Origin: Bacillota bacterium
Lineage (GTDB): Bacteria > Bacillota > Clostridia > Christensenellales > CALWSW01
Assembly (NCBI GenBank): GCA_023402915.1
Contig: JAEYFO010000170.1
Location: 1-15,552, forward strand
Length of the DNA: 15,552 nucleotides
Direction of reading: 5' to 3'
Position numbers and translations under genes: made by a program. The notes beneath the pieces are model-generated. The model saw nothing but the letters and a program-made list of their open reading frames with translations, had not been told where the DNA came from and did not search any database. This document shows positions 7,409 to 15,085 of the stretch, piece after piece. Within the stretch, counting starts at the first letter, position 1, and each line of letters begins with the position of its first letter.

Positions 7409-8132
7409 GCCACACGCTCATGGTGACGTACGTCCGCCCTTTTTTCGATTGACCGCCCACTTCCTCCACTTCCGCCCGGCCGTAGCCGCGAACGGACAGC
7501 ACGTCGCCGCAGGAAAGCTCCTTTCCCGGCTTGAGGCAGGGCGTCCAGTTGACGCTGACCGCGCCTTTTTCGATGAGGGCGGCCATGGCGGTGCGCTGGA
7601 TGGAAAAGGCCAGCGCGCCCAGCGCGTCCAGCCGAAGGGAAGCGACCGTGCCGCTCGAGCGTTTTTTGCGGCGCTCCGGCACGTTCAGTTCTTCCAGAGG
7701 GATCAGATCGGCGCGCACTTCCTGCCGTCCGGCGCGGAACAGCTCCGAAACCAGCAGCCCTCCGGCGGCGCGGGTCACGATCGCGTCGGCGGACTGTTCC
7801 GAGACGAGGATGTCCCCCACGCATTCGCGGCGGATGCCGATGGAGAGCATGGAGCCGAGGTAGTCCCGGTGGGTCAGCCCCTTTCCCCCTTCGATGCGCA
7901 CGGCGCAAAGGACGGCCTGCTCGTCCGGCGCGGAAAAATCGTCCGGCAGCACGAAAAGACAGCGCCGCTCCGCCTCCGGCCAGCCGCCGGAAAACGTGCA
8001 GCGCGCGCCCAAATGATTGCATACGCCCTGCGCAAGCGCCTGCTCCCGCCCGTCGAGAAACATGGTGCTCTGTACGCGGCCCGTGCGCTCCGCCCGGAAG
8101 CACAGATCCTCGATCCGGTCTTTGAATTCCAT
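7404..8132 (-). CDS. ylmH: YlmH-family S4-domain RNA-binding protein
   Basis: 242 residues, slightly shorter than Bacillus YlmH. The N-terminal two thirds hold the YlmH-specific region (DYLGSMLSIGIRRECVGDI at about 91-109, then GDI..RAAGGLLVSEL). The S4 RNA-binding domain occupies about 175-242: LDALGALAFSIQRTAMAALI, then LIEKGAVSVN and GDVLSVRGYGRAEV. The family binds the 50S ribosome/tRNA and has been linked to ribosome rescue and, in Bacillus, sits in the ylm cell-division cluster; here it is alone beside the spoVA genes. AGGAG lies 12 nt before the ATG, a long spacing, with a T-rich stretch between. Confidence 0.9.
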   Translation of the reverse strand: MEFKDRIEDLCFRAERTGRVQSTMFLDGREQALAQGVCNHLGARCTFSGGWPEAERRCLFVLPDDFSAPDEQAVLCAVRIEGGKGLTHRDYLGSMLSIGIRRECVGDILVSEQSADAIVTRAAGGLLVSELFRAGRQEVRADLIPLEELNVPERRKKRSSGTVASLRLDALGALAFSIQRTAMAALIEKGAVSVNWTPCLKPGKELSCGDVLSVRGYGRAEVEEVGGQSKKGRTYVTMSVWL

Positions 8133-8135
8133 GAA

Positions 8136-8188
8136 AAAACGCCGCTCCTGTCGCTGTTTGGGGTCAGTATACTACAAAAAGCGGCGTT
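8136..8188. repeat. 10-bp inverted repeat flanking the ylmH promoter
   Basis: AAACGCCGCT near 8136-8145 and AGCGGCGTTT at 8179-8188 are perfect reverse complements about 33 bp apart. One arm lies in the promoter spacer and the other in the leader over the ribosome site. A transcript starting at about 8159 would contain only one arm, so an RNA hairpin could form only in read-through from spoVAE. Confidence 0.5.
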
Positions 8189-8194
8189 TGGCAA
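8166..8194 (-). promoter_or_regulatory. Predicted ylmH promoter
   Basis: Minus strand TTGCCA (8194-8189), 17 bp, TATACT (8171-8166), each one mismatch from consensus, giving a leader of about 27 nt. It separates ylmH expression from the sporulation-specific spoVA operon. Confidence 0.7.
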
Positions 8195-8229
8195 AGCGGC
8201 GCAGCGCGAAAGAGGCCGGACGCTTCGCG

Positions 8230-8586
8230 CTATTTTTTCGTTTTGGGCTGAAAGAGCACGGCGGCCAGATAGCCGAAAAGGATGGCGGCGGAAACGCCTG
8301 CGGCCGTGCCGGTCATACCGCCGGTAAACGCTCCGATGACGCCCCGCTCCGCCGCACCCTTGATCGCGCCGCGGGCCAGCGAGTTTCCAAAGCCCAGCAG
8401 CGGCACGGAAGCGCCTGCGCCCGCAAAGTCCACCAGCGGCTGATACAACCCGAGCGCCCCCAGCACCACGCCAATGGACACGTACAAAACGAGGATCTTT
8501 CCGGGGGTGATGCGGGTCAGGTCGATGAGCAGCTGCGCGATGACGCACAGCGCGCCGCCGATCAAAAACGCATAGAGGTATTGCAT
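8230..8586 (-). CDS. spoVAE: Stage V sporulation protein AE (SpoVAEb type)
   Basis: 118 residues, full length for the family. A small hydrophobic protein with about three to four membrane segments and the conserved blocks LYAFLIGGALCVIAQLLID (4-22), YQPLVDFAGAGASVPLLGFG and GGMTGTAAGVSAAILFGYL. Part of the SpoVA apparatus of the spore inner membrane that moves Ca-dipicolinate into the forespore and out at germination. Its ATG is 3 nt past the spoVAD stop, with AAGGGG 9 nt upstream, so it is co-translated with spoVAD. A 7-bp GCGCGAA/TTCGCGC inverted repeat after the stop lacks a U tract. Confidence 0.95.
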   Translation of the reverse strand: MQYLYAFLIGGALCVIAQLLIDLTRITPGKILVLYVSIGVVLGALGLYQPLVDFAGAGASVPLLGFGNSLARGAIKGAAERGVIGAFTGGMTGTAAGVSAAILFGYLAAVLFQPKTKK

Positions 8587-8589
8587 GGC

Positions 8590-9654
8590 TCAGTTCCCCT
8601 TTCCACAATGTTCCAGCACGACGGCATGCGCCACGCCGGGGATGGATTCTCCCTGCTGGGAGCTGTCCGGACTGAGCAGCGCGCCTGTGGCAAGGAACAG
8701 CACCCGCCGGAACGTGCCGCGGATCAATTCGCTCAGAAGATAGCTGTTGAGCACCACGGCGCTGCATCCGCAGCCGCTTCCCCCGGCCTTGACGTCCTGT
8801 TCGGCGGTAAAGATCCGTTCGCCGCAGTCGAAGTATTTGCTGCCAAGGTCCACGCCCTTGGAAAGGCACAGCTCCCGGGTCAGTTGGCTGCCGAGCGAGC
8901 CGAGGTCGCCGGTGACCACCAGGTCGTAGTCGGCCAGGGTGCGTCCGGTGTCCGAAAGGTGCGTGCAGATGGTGTCGGCGGCGGCGGGCGCCATGGCGGC
9001 CCCCATGTTGTTTGCGTCCGTCACGCCCAGGTCAACGACCTTCCCGATGGTGCCGTGGGTGAGGACGACGGGCTTTGCGCAGGGCGAGCCTTCCGAAACG
9101 AGGATCGTGCAGCCCGCGCCCGTGACGGTGCGCTGCGCCGTGGGCGTTCGCTGCGTGCCCATTTCCAGCGGAAAACGGTATTGCCGCTCTGCCGTGGAAA
9201 AATGGCTGCTGACCGCGCAGGCCGCGCAGGACACAAACCCGCCGGAGATCAGCGCAGACGCGGTGAGCAGGGTCTCGGCCATGGTGGAGCAGGCGCCGTA
9301 CAACCCGAGAAAGGGCATCTGGAGCTGCCGGGCGGCGAAGTTTGCGGAGATGATCTGATTCAGCAGGTCGCCGCCGAGCAGGCATTCGACCCAATCCTCC
9401 GGAAGCTGCTCCTTGGAAAGCGCCGTACGCACGGCCTGCTCAAACATCTTCCGTTCCGCCAGCTCCCAGGATTCTTCGCCCCAGAGGTCGTCCTCGAGCA
9501 CCTGATCGTATTGTTCGCCGAAATTGCCCGCCCCTTCCATGTCGCCCACGATGGCGGCAAAGGAAGCCACGGCGGGCCGGGACGGAAAAACCAGCGTCTG
9601 CGCGCCCGCGCGGTTTTTCGCAAGGAGCAACCGGGAGGCTTTGTTTTGCGTCAT
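8590..9654 (-). CDS. spoVAD: Stage V sporulation protein AD
   Basis: 354 residues, a little longer than the usual 335-340. Thiolase-fold protein that binds dipicolinic acid at the outer face of the spore inner membrane. Visible signatures: GDLLNQIISANFAAR (95-109), PFLGLYGACSTMAET (114-127, Cys122 in the thiolase nucleophile position), SSHFSTAERQYRFPLE (149-164), GTIGKVVDLG, and the C-terminal GSGCGCSAVVL. AAAGGGGG sits 10 nt before the ATG. It is the second gene of a spoVAC-D-E operon; because the first gene is broken by the mobile element, it has been cut off from the usual forespore promoter, and no substitute promoter is evident in 9655-9800. Confidence 0.96.
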   Translation of the reverse strand: MTQNKASRLLLAKNRAGAQTLVFPSRPAVASFAAIVGDMEGAGNFGEQYDQVLEDDLWGEESWELAERKMFEQAVRTALSKEQLPEDWVECLLGGDLLNQIISANFAARQLQMPFLGLYGACSTMAETLLTASALISGGFVSCAACAVSSHFSTAERQYRFPLEMGTQRTPTAQRTVTGAGCTILVSEGSPCAKPVVLTHGTIGKVVDLGVTDANNMGAAMAPAAADTICTHLSDTGRTLADYDLVVTGDLGSLGSQLTRELCLSKGVDLGSKYFDCGERIFTAEQDVKAGGSGCGCSAVVLNSYLLSELIRGTFRRVLFLATGALLSPDSSQQGESIPGVAHAVVLEHCGKGN

Positions 9655-9671
9655 GAAAAACTTGCCCCCTT

Positions 9672-9785
9672 TCAGCGCACCGTCAGCCAGATCAGCCCGG
9701 CGACGACCGAGCCGCCGATGCCGTAGACCAGCACAGGCCCGGCGATGGTGAACATTTTTGCGCCCGTGCCCATGATGAGCCCTTC
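9672..9785 (-). pseudogene. spoVAC: 3' fragment of spoVAC, interrupted by the mobile element
   Basis: The frame ending at the TGA at 9674-9672 reads EGLIMGTGAKMFTIAGPV followed by LVYGIGGSVVAGLIWLTVR, the last 37 residues of SpoVAC (family consensus EGLxLGxxAKMFxIAGPVxVYG). The family is about 150 residues, so roughly the first 110 are missing. Upstream of EGL the frame runs into unrelated sequence (LVPILTQA) and stops at 9828-9830. The fragment is intact to its end, 18 nt before the spoVAD ATG. It looks split and not decayed: the 5' part is expected at the element's other end. Confidence 0.88.
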
Positions 9786-9798
9786 TGCTTGTGTCAAG

Positions 9799-9826
9799 AT
9801 AGGGACGAGGGAAATTTTTGCCCTAT
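9799..9826. repeat. ATAGGG / CCCTAT inverted repeat at the element terminus
   Basis: ATAGGG at 9799-9804 and its complement CCCTAT at 9821-9826, within 15-40 bp of the spoVAC junction. The same hexamer recurs in the direct repeats at 9893 and 9914. Possible recombinase-binding half sites of the attachment site. Confidence 0.45.
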
Positions 9827-9882
9827 TTTACTGGGTTTTTGGCTCCTCAAATTTCTAAAAAAATCGGCTTTTTTCGCAAAAC

Positions 9883-9921
9883 TGCTGTGATAATAGGGAT
9901 AATTGCTGTGATAATAGGGAT
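9883..9921 (+). repeat. Two direct copies of an 18-bp repeat with 21-bp period
   Basis: TGCTGTGATAATAGGGAT occurs at 9883-9900 and again at 9904-9921, identical, separated by AAT. The 21-bp period (two helical turns) places both copies on the same DNA face. They lie between the last recombinase gene and the junction, 50 nt past its stop, where accessory recombinase or directionality-factor sites are plausible. The stretch 9786-9971 holds no gene; it also has an A6/T6 hairpin near 9857-9875. Confidence 0.9.
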
Positions 9922-9971
9922 TTGGGCAGAGAACAACGTCCCCGTTCGAGAGCAATTTGGGTACATCTTTG

Positions 9972-11594
9972 CTAAACAGCATTGTGCTTCATGGGAGGTG
10001 AAATGTTCTCTGGCAAAAGGAGCCTTTCAAATGCGTCTACGTTGCGAAACTCAATTTCGACCCTCCCGTTTTCAAAAACACGCACCTGATCTACAAGCCG
10101 AGCAATCACTTCCGGACGATATTCTGACAGAGCCAGAATATCCTTTACGCTCTGCGTGGTGTTACAGGCTGCGTCATACCGTTTGTTCCAATCCTCCAGT
10201 TCCTTCCTCAGATCCCTGATTTGGATCTGCAATCGTTCACATTCCATCTGATTCGTTTGCTGGATCTCTTTGAACCGGTCTTTGGTGTATTTGCCTGCAC
10301 GGTACTCCTCATATAGAAATCCCTTTGTGCTGTTGATGTGCCCCAACCTCATATCAGCAATGCGGATCTGGCTCTTTATCTGCTCACGCTTGGAGCTGTC
10401 CAGATTTTTGATATAGTCTGATTTTGAAAGCAGCAATTTGGCATGCAGCTTTACCACCTGCAGCGCATTGGCCTGCAATGCGTCAACATTCTCATGCAAG
10501 GATTCACATCCGGGGCTATGCTCAAAACGCGCCCGCACACAGAACAGATGAACCTGTTTCCCGTGAGAGCGCTGCAGTTTTCGACCGCAGTACCCACAGA
10601 CAAACAGATTTTGTGAACGGTTTCCGGCAGTGTTGTTATTTACAGTCCGTATCCGCGATTTCAGCGCACTGATCGCCTGCTGATAGGTTTCAGGCGAAAT
10701 GATAGCCTCATGCGTTCCCTCAACAACGACCCAATCCTCTCTCGGGAGGCTTCGCATTTTATTCGAGCGGATACCCACAGTTTCTCTGGTTCCGCTTATC
10801 ATCTTCCCGGTATATCTTTCATCGTTCAGAATCTTTCGAACCGTTCCGCCAAGCCACAGCGGCTCGCTTTCAAGAACCCGCCCATTGTAGCGCTCTCCGT
10901 TCTGCCTTTTATGCTCCGCCGGGGATGGTATCTTTCGTGCATTGAGGCGTTTAGCAATTTCCATCGTACTCAAACCTTCAATGCACCATTCAAAGATTCT
11001 TTCTATCGTTGTACGGACATCTTCATCCACTAAAAGCTTGTGCTTGTCCGATGGATCCAACCGATAGCCATAGAAAGCTTGACCACCCCAGTACAAGCCT
11101 CTACGGTTGCGGGTTTTTACGGCACTTCGGATTTTCAGGGAAAGATCCTTGCTGTACATCCCATTTACAAGGTTTCTCAGTGCAAGTTCCATGCCTCCGG
11201 TCGTTCCGATGTAATCATTGCTGTCAAAGGAATCGCCGACCGAAATAAACCTCGTGCCAAAGAGCGGAAGAATCAATTCGAGGTACGCTCCTACCTCCAA
11301 ATACTCACGGCCGAAGCGGGATAGATCCTTCACAATAATGCAATGGAGATCTCCTCTGCGAACCAGTTCCATCATGCGCTTGAAATTCGGTCGCTCAAAG
11401 CTGGTTCCGCTATAACCGTCATCACAGAATTCCGTAATGCGATAAGAGAGCAGATCATGAGTCTGCTCGATATAGCTTTGAAGGATCTTCCGCTGATTGG
11501 TAACACTGTTGCTCTCGCTCTTATCCGTTGATGAGCGAAGATCTCCGTCTTCGACAGAAAGGCGAATATACATGGCAAGCGTCTTTTCAGGCAT
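9972..11594 (-). CDS. Large serine recombinase (third of the tandem, nearest the junction)
   Basis: 540 residues. The ATG at 11594 is chosen over one at 11627 because AAGGAGG lies 9 nt upstream; this overlaps the preceding recombinase by 8 bp. Resolvase domain (about 6-150) with nucleophile Ser13 in YIRLS, SESNSVTNQ and KDLSRFGRE (89-97). The recombinase domain follows (YGYRLD at about 175; TVRKILNDERYTGKMISG at 251-268). Zinc ribbon ligands are Cys333, Cys336, Cys352, Cys363. A coiled coil covers about 395-475, ending in the beta-rich VRVFENGRVEIEFRNV. All parts of a functional large serine integrase are present. It should act with the two upstream recombinases in integration or excision; which one does the strand exchange is unknown. 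Confidence 0.95.
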   Translation of the reverse strand: MPEKTLAMYIRLSVEDGDLRSSTDKSESNSVTNQRKILQSYIEQTHDLLSYRITEFCDDGYSGTSFERPNFKRMMELVRRGDLHCIIVKDLSRFGREYLEVGAYLELILPLFGTRFISVGDSFDSNDYIGTTGGMELALRNLVNGMYSKDLSLKIRSAVKTRNRRGLYWGGQAFYGYRLDPSDKHKLLVDEDVRTTIERIFEWCIEGLSTMEIAKRLNARKIPSPAEHKRQNGERYNGRVLESEPLWLGGTVRKILNDERYTGKMISGTRETVGIRSNKMRSLPREDWVVVEGTHEAIISPETYQQAISALKSRIRTVNNNTAGNRSQNLFVCGYCGRKLQRSHGKQVHLFCVRARFEHSPGCESLHENVDALQANALQVVKLHAKLLLSKSDYIKNLDSSKREQIKSQIRIADMRLGHINSTKGFLYEEYRAGKYTKDRFKEIQQTNQMECERLQIQIRDLRKELEDWNKRYDAACNTTQSVKDILALSEYRPEVIARLVDQVRVFENGRVEIEFRNVDAFERLLLPENISPPMKHNAV

Positions 11595-13284
11595 AGCGCT
11601 GTGCCTCCTTCTGCCAAAGAGCCGCATTGAGGAGAAGCTCTTCCATTTCGTCCCGATACTTCAGCTTCACTTCATAGTGACCGTCGTTGAACAGTACTAC
11701 CTCGTCAATTAGGGCGTCCACCATTGCAGCGTCCAGCTCTGTGCGATTGCCATACTCTTTGATGAGCTCCGTCCAGTAGATGCTCCCTTTATACTCGGGA
11801 GAATACTTCTGCGCCTCTTTTTCAAGCTCATGGGCAAATATCCTAAGCTCATCCGCCTTGGTTGCGCACGCATTCGCTTCAGCGATATATTCCTGCTCGG
11901 AAAGGATGCCTTCTTTGAAGCTCCTGTAGAGTGTGGCTTTCCGCTCACCGTACAGGTCTATCCTTGCCATAACACTTCGAATCTGCTCTTGAAAAATTCT
12001 ATATCGGCTTTTATTTTTCTCTCGTTGATTTAAGGATGCAACGATTGCCTGTGCATCGGTAAACAGCTGCATTTGAACTTTTATCAAGCGTAGAACGGAC
12101 GATTCCAGTTCTTCTTTCTTCACCGCCTTTTTGGGGCAGTAGGACGAATTGTAGTTTTCATGCAGAGTACAGTAATACCACCATGTCGTCTTTCCATTGT
12201 TCTTCTTGGCACGCAGAAACATTGCCTTCCCGCATTCCCCGCAGCGCAGGTGCCCCTTAAAAATACTCGCCTGCTTGCTTTTACAGTTGTACTTTGTCGC
12301 TGCTCCTGCCGTGTGCTTTAGGTCATCGAAATATTTTTGCACGCAATCAAAGAGCCCTTCCGAAACGATTGGCTCGTGAGTGCCCTTTGTAATGATCCAA
12401 TCTTCTTTGGGGACTGCCTTGCTTTTTTTCTCCCCCGAGCTATAGAAGTCTGAGCGGTATTTCCCGCCGATTGTCCATCCGAGATATGTCCTGTCAATCA
12501 GGATTTTTCTCACGGTCTGTTGATACCAGAGAGAATTCTTGAATTTATCACTCTTTACCAGACCGAGGTTGAAATTATGACGACCGGGGGAAGGAATTCC
12601 TCTATCATTCATTGTGACAGCTGCATAATGCAGAGTGCAGCCCTCGGCAACCATCTCAAACAGCTCCCTTACGATTGGCGCTGCTTCAGGGTCTATGACA
12701 AGATGATGTTTATCCATCGGATCCCTTAAATACCCATACGGCGCCTTGCTGCCCACGTATTTCCCCTGCTTCTGCATGGATTCCATCACGGAGCATATCT
12801 TCTTTGACACATCTTTTGCGTAACGTTCATTTAGAAGGTTCTTTATCTGCACAGAAATATCTGCCTGCTTATATAGCGAATCGAATCTATCCGTAATAGA
12901 AATGAAGCGCACATTCAGATACGGGAATACCATCTCAATAAACTCGCCGGACTCAAGATGATTTCGGCCAAGGCGCGACAGGTCTTTTACAATGACGCAA
13001 TTTACTTTCCCGTCCCGGATATCGTTCATCATGCGGGAAAACTCCGGCCGTTGAAAATCCGTCCCGGATACATCGTCATCGCAATACACATCAAATACGC
13101 TGATATCCGGATCCTCGCCTGCAAAATCCCGAAGAAGCTGAATTTGGTTGCCAATGGTGTCAGCTTCTCTTTTTCGTTCATCTTCAACCGAGATACGGGC
13201 ATACAAAGCCGCAGAATATTCCGTCTTTGGTGTAGGGGGTGATTTCACCGGAGCCACTATGTTTTTTCTGCTCGTTCTTGCCAT
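11587..13284 (-). CDS. Large serine recombinase (second of the tandem)
   Basis: 565 residues. Start at the ATG at 13284, 1 nt after the stop of the preceding gene, with AAGGCGGTGG upstream; the frame stays open further up only by overlapping that gene. A basic, proline-rich N-terminal extension (about 1-22) precedes the resolvase domain. Nucleophile Ser32 in YARIS, ADTIGNQ, and KDLSRLGR (100-107, Leu in place of the usual Phe). Recombinase domain with APYGYLRDP and VRKILIDRTYLG. Zinc ribbon Cys348, Cys351, Cys372, Cys383. Helical region about 395-495. The ADTIGNQ segment differs from the ESNS(I/V)TNQ shared by the two flanking recombinases, so it belongs to a separate lineage and has probably a distinct role in the triplet. 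Confidence 0.95.
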   Translation of the reverse strand: MARTSRKNIVAPVKSPPTPKTEYSAALYARISVEDERKREADTIGNQIQLLRDFAGEDPDISVFDVYCDDDVSGTDFQRPEFSRMMNDIRDGKVNCVIVKDLSRLGRNHLESGEFIEMVFPYLNVRFISITDRFDSLYKQADISVQIKNLLNERYAKDVSKKICSVMESMQKQGKYVGSKAPYGYLRDPMDKHHLVIDPEAAPIVRELFEMVAEGCTLHYAAVTMNDRGIPSPGRHNFNLGLVKSDKFKNSLWYQQTVRKILIDRTYLGWTIGGKYRSDFYSSGEKKSKAVPKEDWIITKGTHEPIVSEGLFDCVQKYFDDLKHTAGAATKYNCKSKQASIFKGHLRCGECGKAMFLRAKKNNGKTTWWYYCTLHENYNSSYCPKKAVKKEELESSVLRLIKVQMQLFTDAQAIVASLNQREKNKSRYRIFQEQIRSVMARIDLYGERKATLYRSFKEGILSEQEYIAEANACATKADELRIFAHELEKEAQKYSPEYKGSIYWTELIKEYGNRTELDAAMVDALIDEVVLFNDGHYEVKLKYRDEMEELLLNAALWQKEAQRYA

Positions 13285-13285
13285 T

Positions 13286-14947
13286 TCAAACCACCGCCTT
13301 ATCGCTATCCGCAACATTGCTGTAGCTTTCCTGAACCTGTGCCAACATCTCGGCATAGTCCTGCGCATGCGCAAACTCAATCTCCAAGGTCTTGTCTTCA
13401 TACACGCGGATCTGTTCCATACATTCAACAGCAACAGCTCTTGTAAGCGATGGAATATTTTGATGGGCAATCAGGTCTTGGACCCATTGGCTCCGTCGGC
13501 CCGATTTGTCAAGTTCCAAATTGAGTTCACGCTGAACCTGTTCTTTCGCGATCAGCGCATCCGTGATTTTAGAATCGTACTGTGCCCGTATTTCAAGAAA
13601 ATCCTCTTTCGGGATAATATCCTCCTTGAAGTCTTCATATAAAGAAGCTTTCAGCTTCCTGTACTTTATTTCTTCCATCTCAGCTTTTTCCATTCGCTCC
13701 TGAGCCTTGCGTGCGCGGATATGCTGAAGCGGCGCGTCCTGGATCGCCTTTAAACACTCATCCATCTGAACAACCATGGAGATATGCTTCTGCAGTAACG
13801 CAAGCACCGCATCCAGAAGCTGCTGTTCCGGAATCGCATGACTTGTGCAAGCTCCACTGTTTTTATAAGCGCTGCAAGCATAGCATATTTGCTTATTCGC
13901 TGCGGAAGCGGTAATCGTCCGGCGAACCATGGGACTTCCGCAATCTGCACAGAAAAGCATCCCTGCAAGGGGAAACACAACATTTTTCCCGGGAGAGACA
14001 CGCGTATCCATCTTCAGCAAGCGTTGAACAAGGTCAAACGTTTTCTCACTGACAATTGCCTCAAACGCTTGCTCAATCACGACCCATTTCTCCGGCGGGT
14101 TTACAACCACTGTTTTGATTTTGTAATTCGGCCTTGTGCGAACGCCCTGTATCATCGTCCCTGTATACACACGGTTTGACAATATACGTCCTACGCCAAC
14201 AGCGGTCCATTCGACTTTTGCATGCTTCTGAAAGCTGCACTTGAGTCTGCTTCCCATGCTTCTCTTATATTCCAGTGGCGCCAGAACTCTTTGCTCTGTC
14301 AGGCGTTTAGCGATTGCCGCTTGGCTCATTCCTTCAATTTTCCAGCGAAAAATATCCTGAATGACACCTGCAGCATAGGGGTCGATCTCCAATTTGGTAT
14401 GGTCATCTTCGGATTTCATATAACCATAGGGGGCAAAGGCGCCGAGATATTCTCCGTTTTTACGCCGAACCTGAAATTGACTCCGAATTTTCATGGAAAT
14501 ATCGCGGCAATAGTTGTCGTTCATCAGGTTTTTTAGCGTGATGCTGAAATCATCTGCGTAATCGCGCGTCACCGTGTCAATGTTGTCGTTGATCGCTATC
14601 AAGCGTACGCCGTAAAAAGGAAAAAGACGGTCGATATACTTTCCGGCATTGATGTACTCTCGGCCGAAGCGGGACAAATCCTTCACAACGACGCAGTTGA
14701 CCGCCCCAGCCTTGATGTCATTCATCATAAGCTGGAACGCAGGTCGATCATAGTTAGTCCCAGTATATCCATCGTCTATACGAACGGATACAATATTTAT
14801 TTCGGGTTTATCCTGTAAATAATCGAGAATGAGCTGTTTCTGATTGGTAATGCTGTTGCTTTCGTTTTTTCTTCCGTCAGAAGCATCTTCGTCTTCTTTG
14901 GAGAGGCGTACATATATAGCGGCGTTATAGTTCGTAAGCTCTGACAT
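13286..14947 (-). CDS. Large serine recombinase (first of the tandem)
   Basis: 553 residues with AAGGAG 7 nt before the ATG. Resolvase domain with nucleophile Ser16 in YVRLS, NESNSITNQ and KDLSRFGRE (89-97). Recombinase domain with APYGYMKSE and RILSNRVYTGTMIQG. Zinc ribbon Cys333, Cys336, Cys358, Cys367, then a long coiled coil (about 395-480), as in TndX/TnpX-type integrases. It starts the three-gene recombinase operon: gaps to the next genes are 1 nt and an 8-bp overlap. It has its own predicted promoter in the 138-nt gap upstream. Confidence 0.95.
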   Translation of the reverse strand: MSELTNYNAAIYVRLSKEDEDASDGRKNESNSITNQKQLILDYLQDKPEINIVSVRIDDGYTGTNYDRPAFQLMMNDIKAGAVNCVVVKDLSRFGREYINAGKYIDRLFPFYGVRLIAINDNIDTVTRDYADDFSITLKNLMNDNYCRDISMKIRSQFQVRRKNGEYLGAFAPYGYMKSEDDHTKLEIDPYAAGVIQDIFRWKIEGMSQAAIAKRLTEQRVLAPLEYKRSMGSRLKCSFQKHAKVEWTAVGVGRILSNRVYTGTMIQGVRTRPNYKIKTVVVNPPEKWVVIEQAFEAIVSEKTFDLVQRLLKMDTRVSPGKNVVFPLAGMLFCADCGSPMVRRTITASAANKQICYACSAYKNSGACTSHAIPEQQLLDAVLALLQKHISMVVQMDECLKAIQDAPLQHIRARKAQERMEKAEMEEIKYRKLKASLYEDFKEDIIPKEDFLEIRAQYDSKITDALIAKEQVQRELNLELDKSGRRSQWVQDLIAHQNIPSLTRAVAVECMEQIRVYEDKTLEIEFAHAQDYAEMLAQVQESYSNVADSDKAVV

Positions 14948-14968
14948 AATCTCACTCCTTTGATATAC

Positions 14969-14987
14969 TTGTCAGGTTCACCGACAA
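14969..14987. repeat. Dyad just upstream of the first recombinase gene
   Basis: TTGTC-a-GGTtcACC-GACAA: 8 matched pairs interrupted by one extra base, 22 nt before the ATG and in the transcribed leader. The 2-nt loop argues for an operator over an RNA stem. Could control recombinase expression. Confidence 0.35.
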
Positions 14988-15023
14988 TTATCTCCGGATG
15001 AGTATCAGACTGAATCCTTGCTT

Positions 15024-15052
15024 ATTTTAACATGTCGCAGCTGATAAGTCTA
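15024..15052 (-). promoter_or_regulatory. Predicted promoter of the recombinase operon
   Basis: Minus strand TAGACT (15052-15047), 17 bp, TAAAAT (15029-15024) with a TG one base upstream (extended -10). Gives a leader of about 70 nt that contains the dyad at 14969-14987. A small GGTTTT/AAAACC hairpin (15055-15070) lies just upstream, after the preceding gene. Confidence 0.5.
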
Positions 15053-15085
15053 CCGGTTTTGCCGAAAACCATAACTTTCCAGACC

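Noticed and set aside
8017..9726. 569-residue plus-strand ORF opposite spoVAE and spoVAD
   Set aside because: Spans several real minus-strand genes and has no recognisable domain.
9769..9797. Outward promoter at the element end (TTGACA at 9797-9792) that might drive spoVAD
   Set aside because: No -10 hexamer at 16-19 bp; the expected position reads CATGGG.
9883..9921. CRISPR-like direct repeats
   Set aside because: Only two copies with a 3-bp spacer and no cas genes; fits protein-binding sites better.
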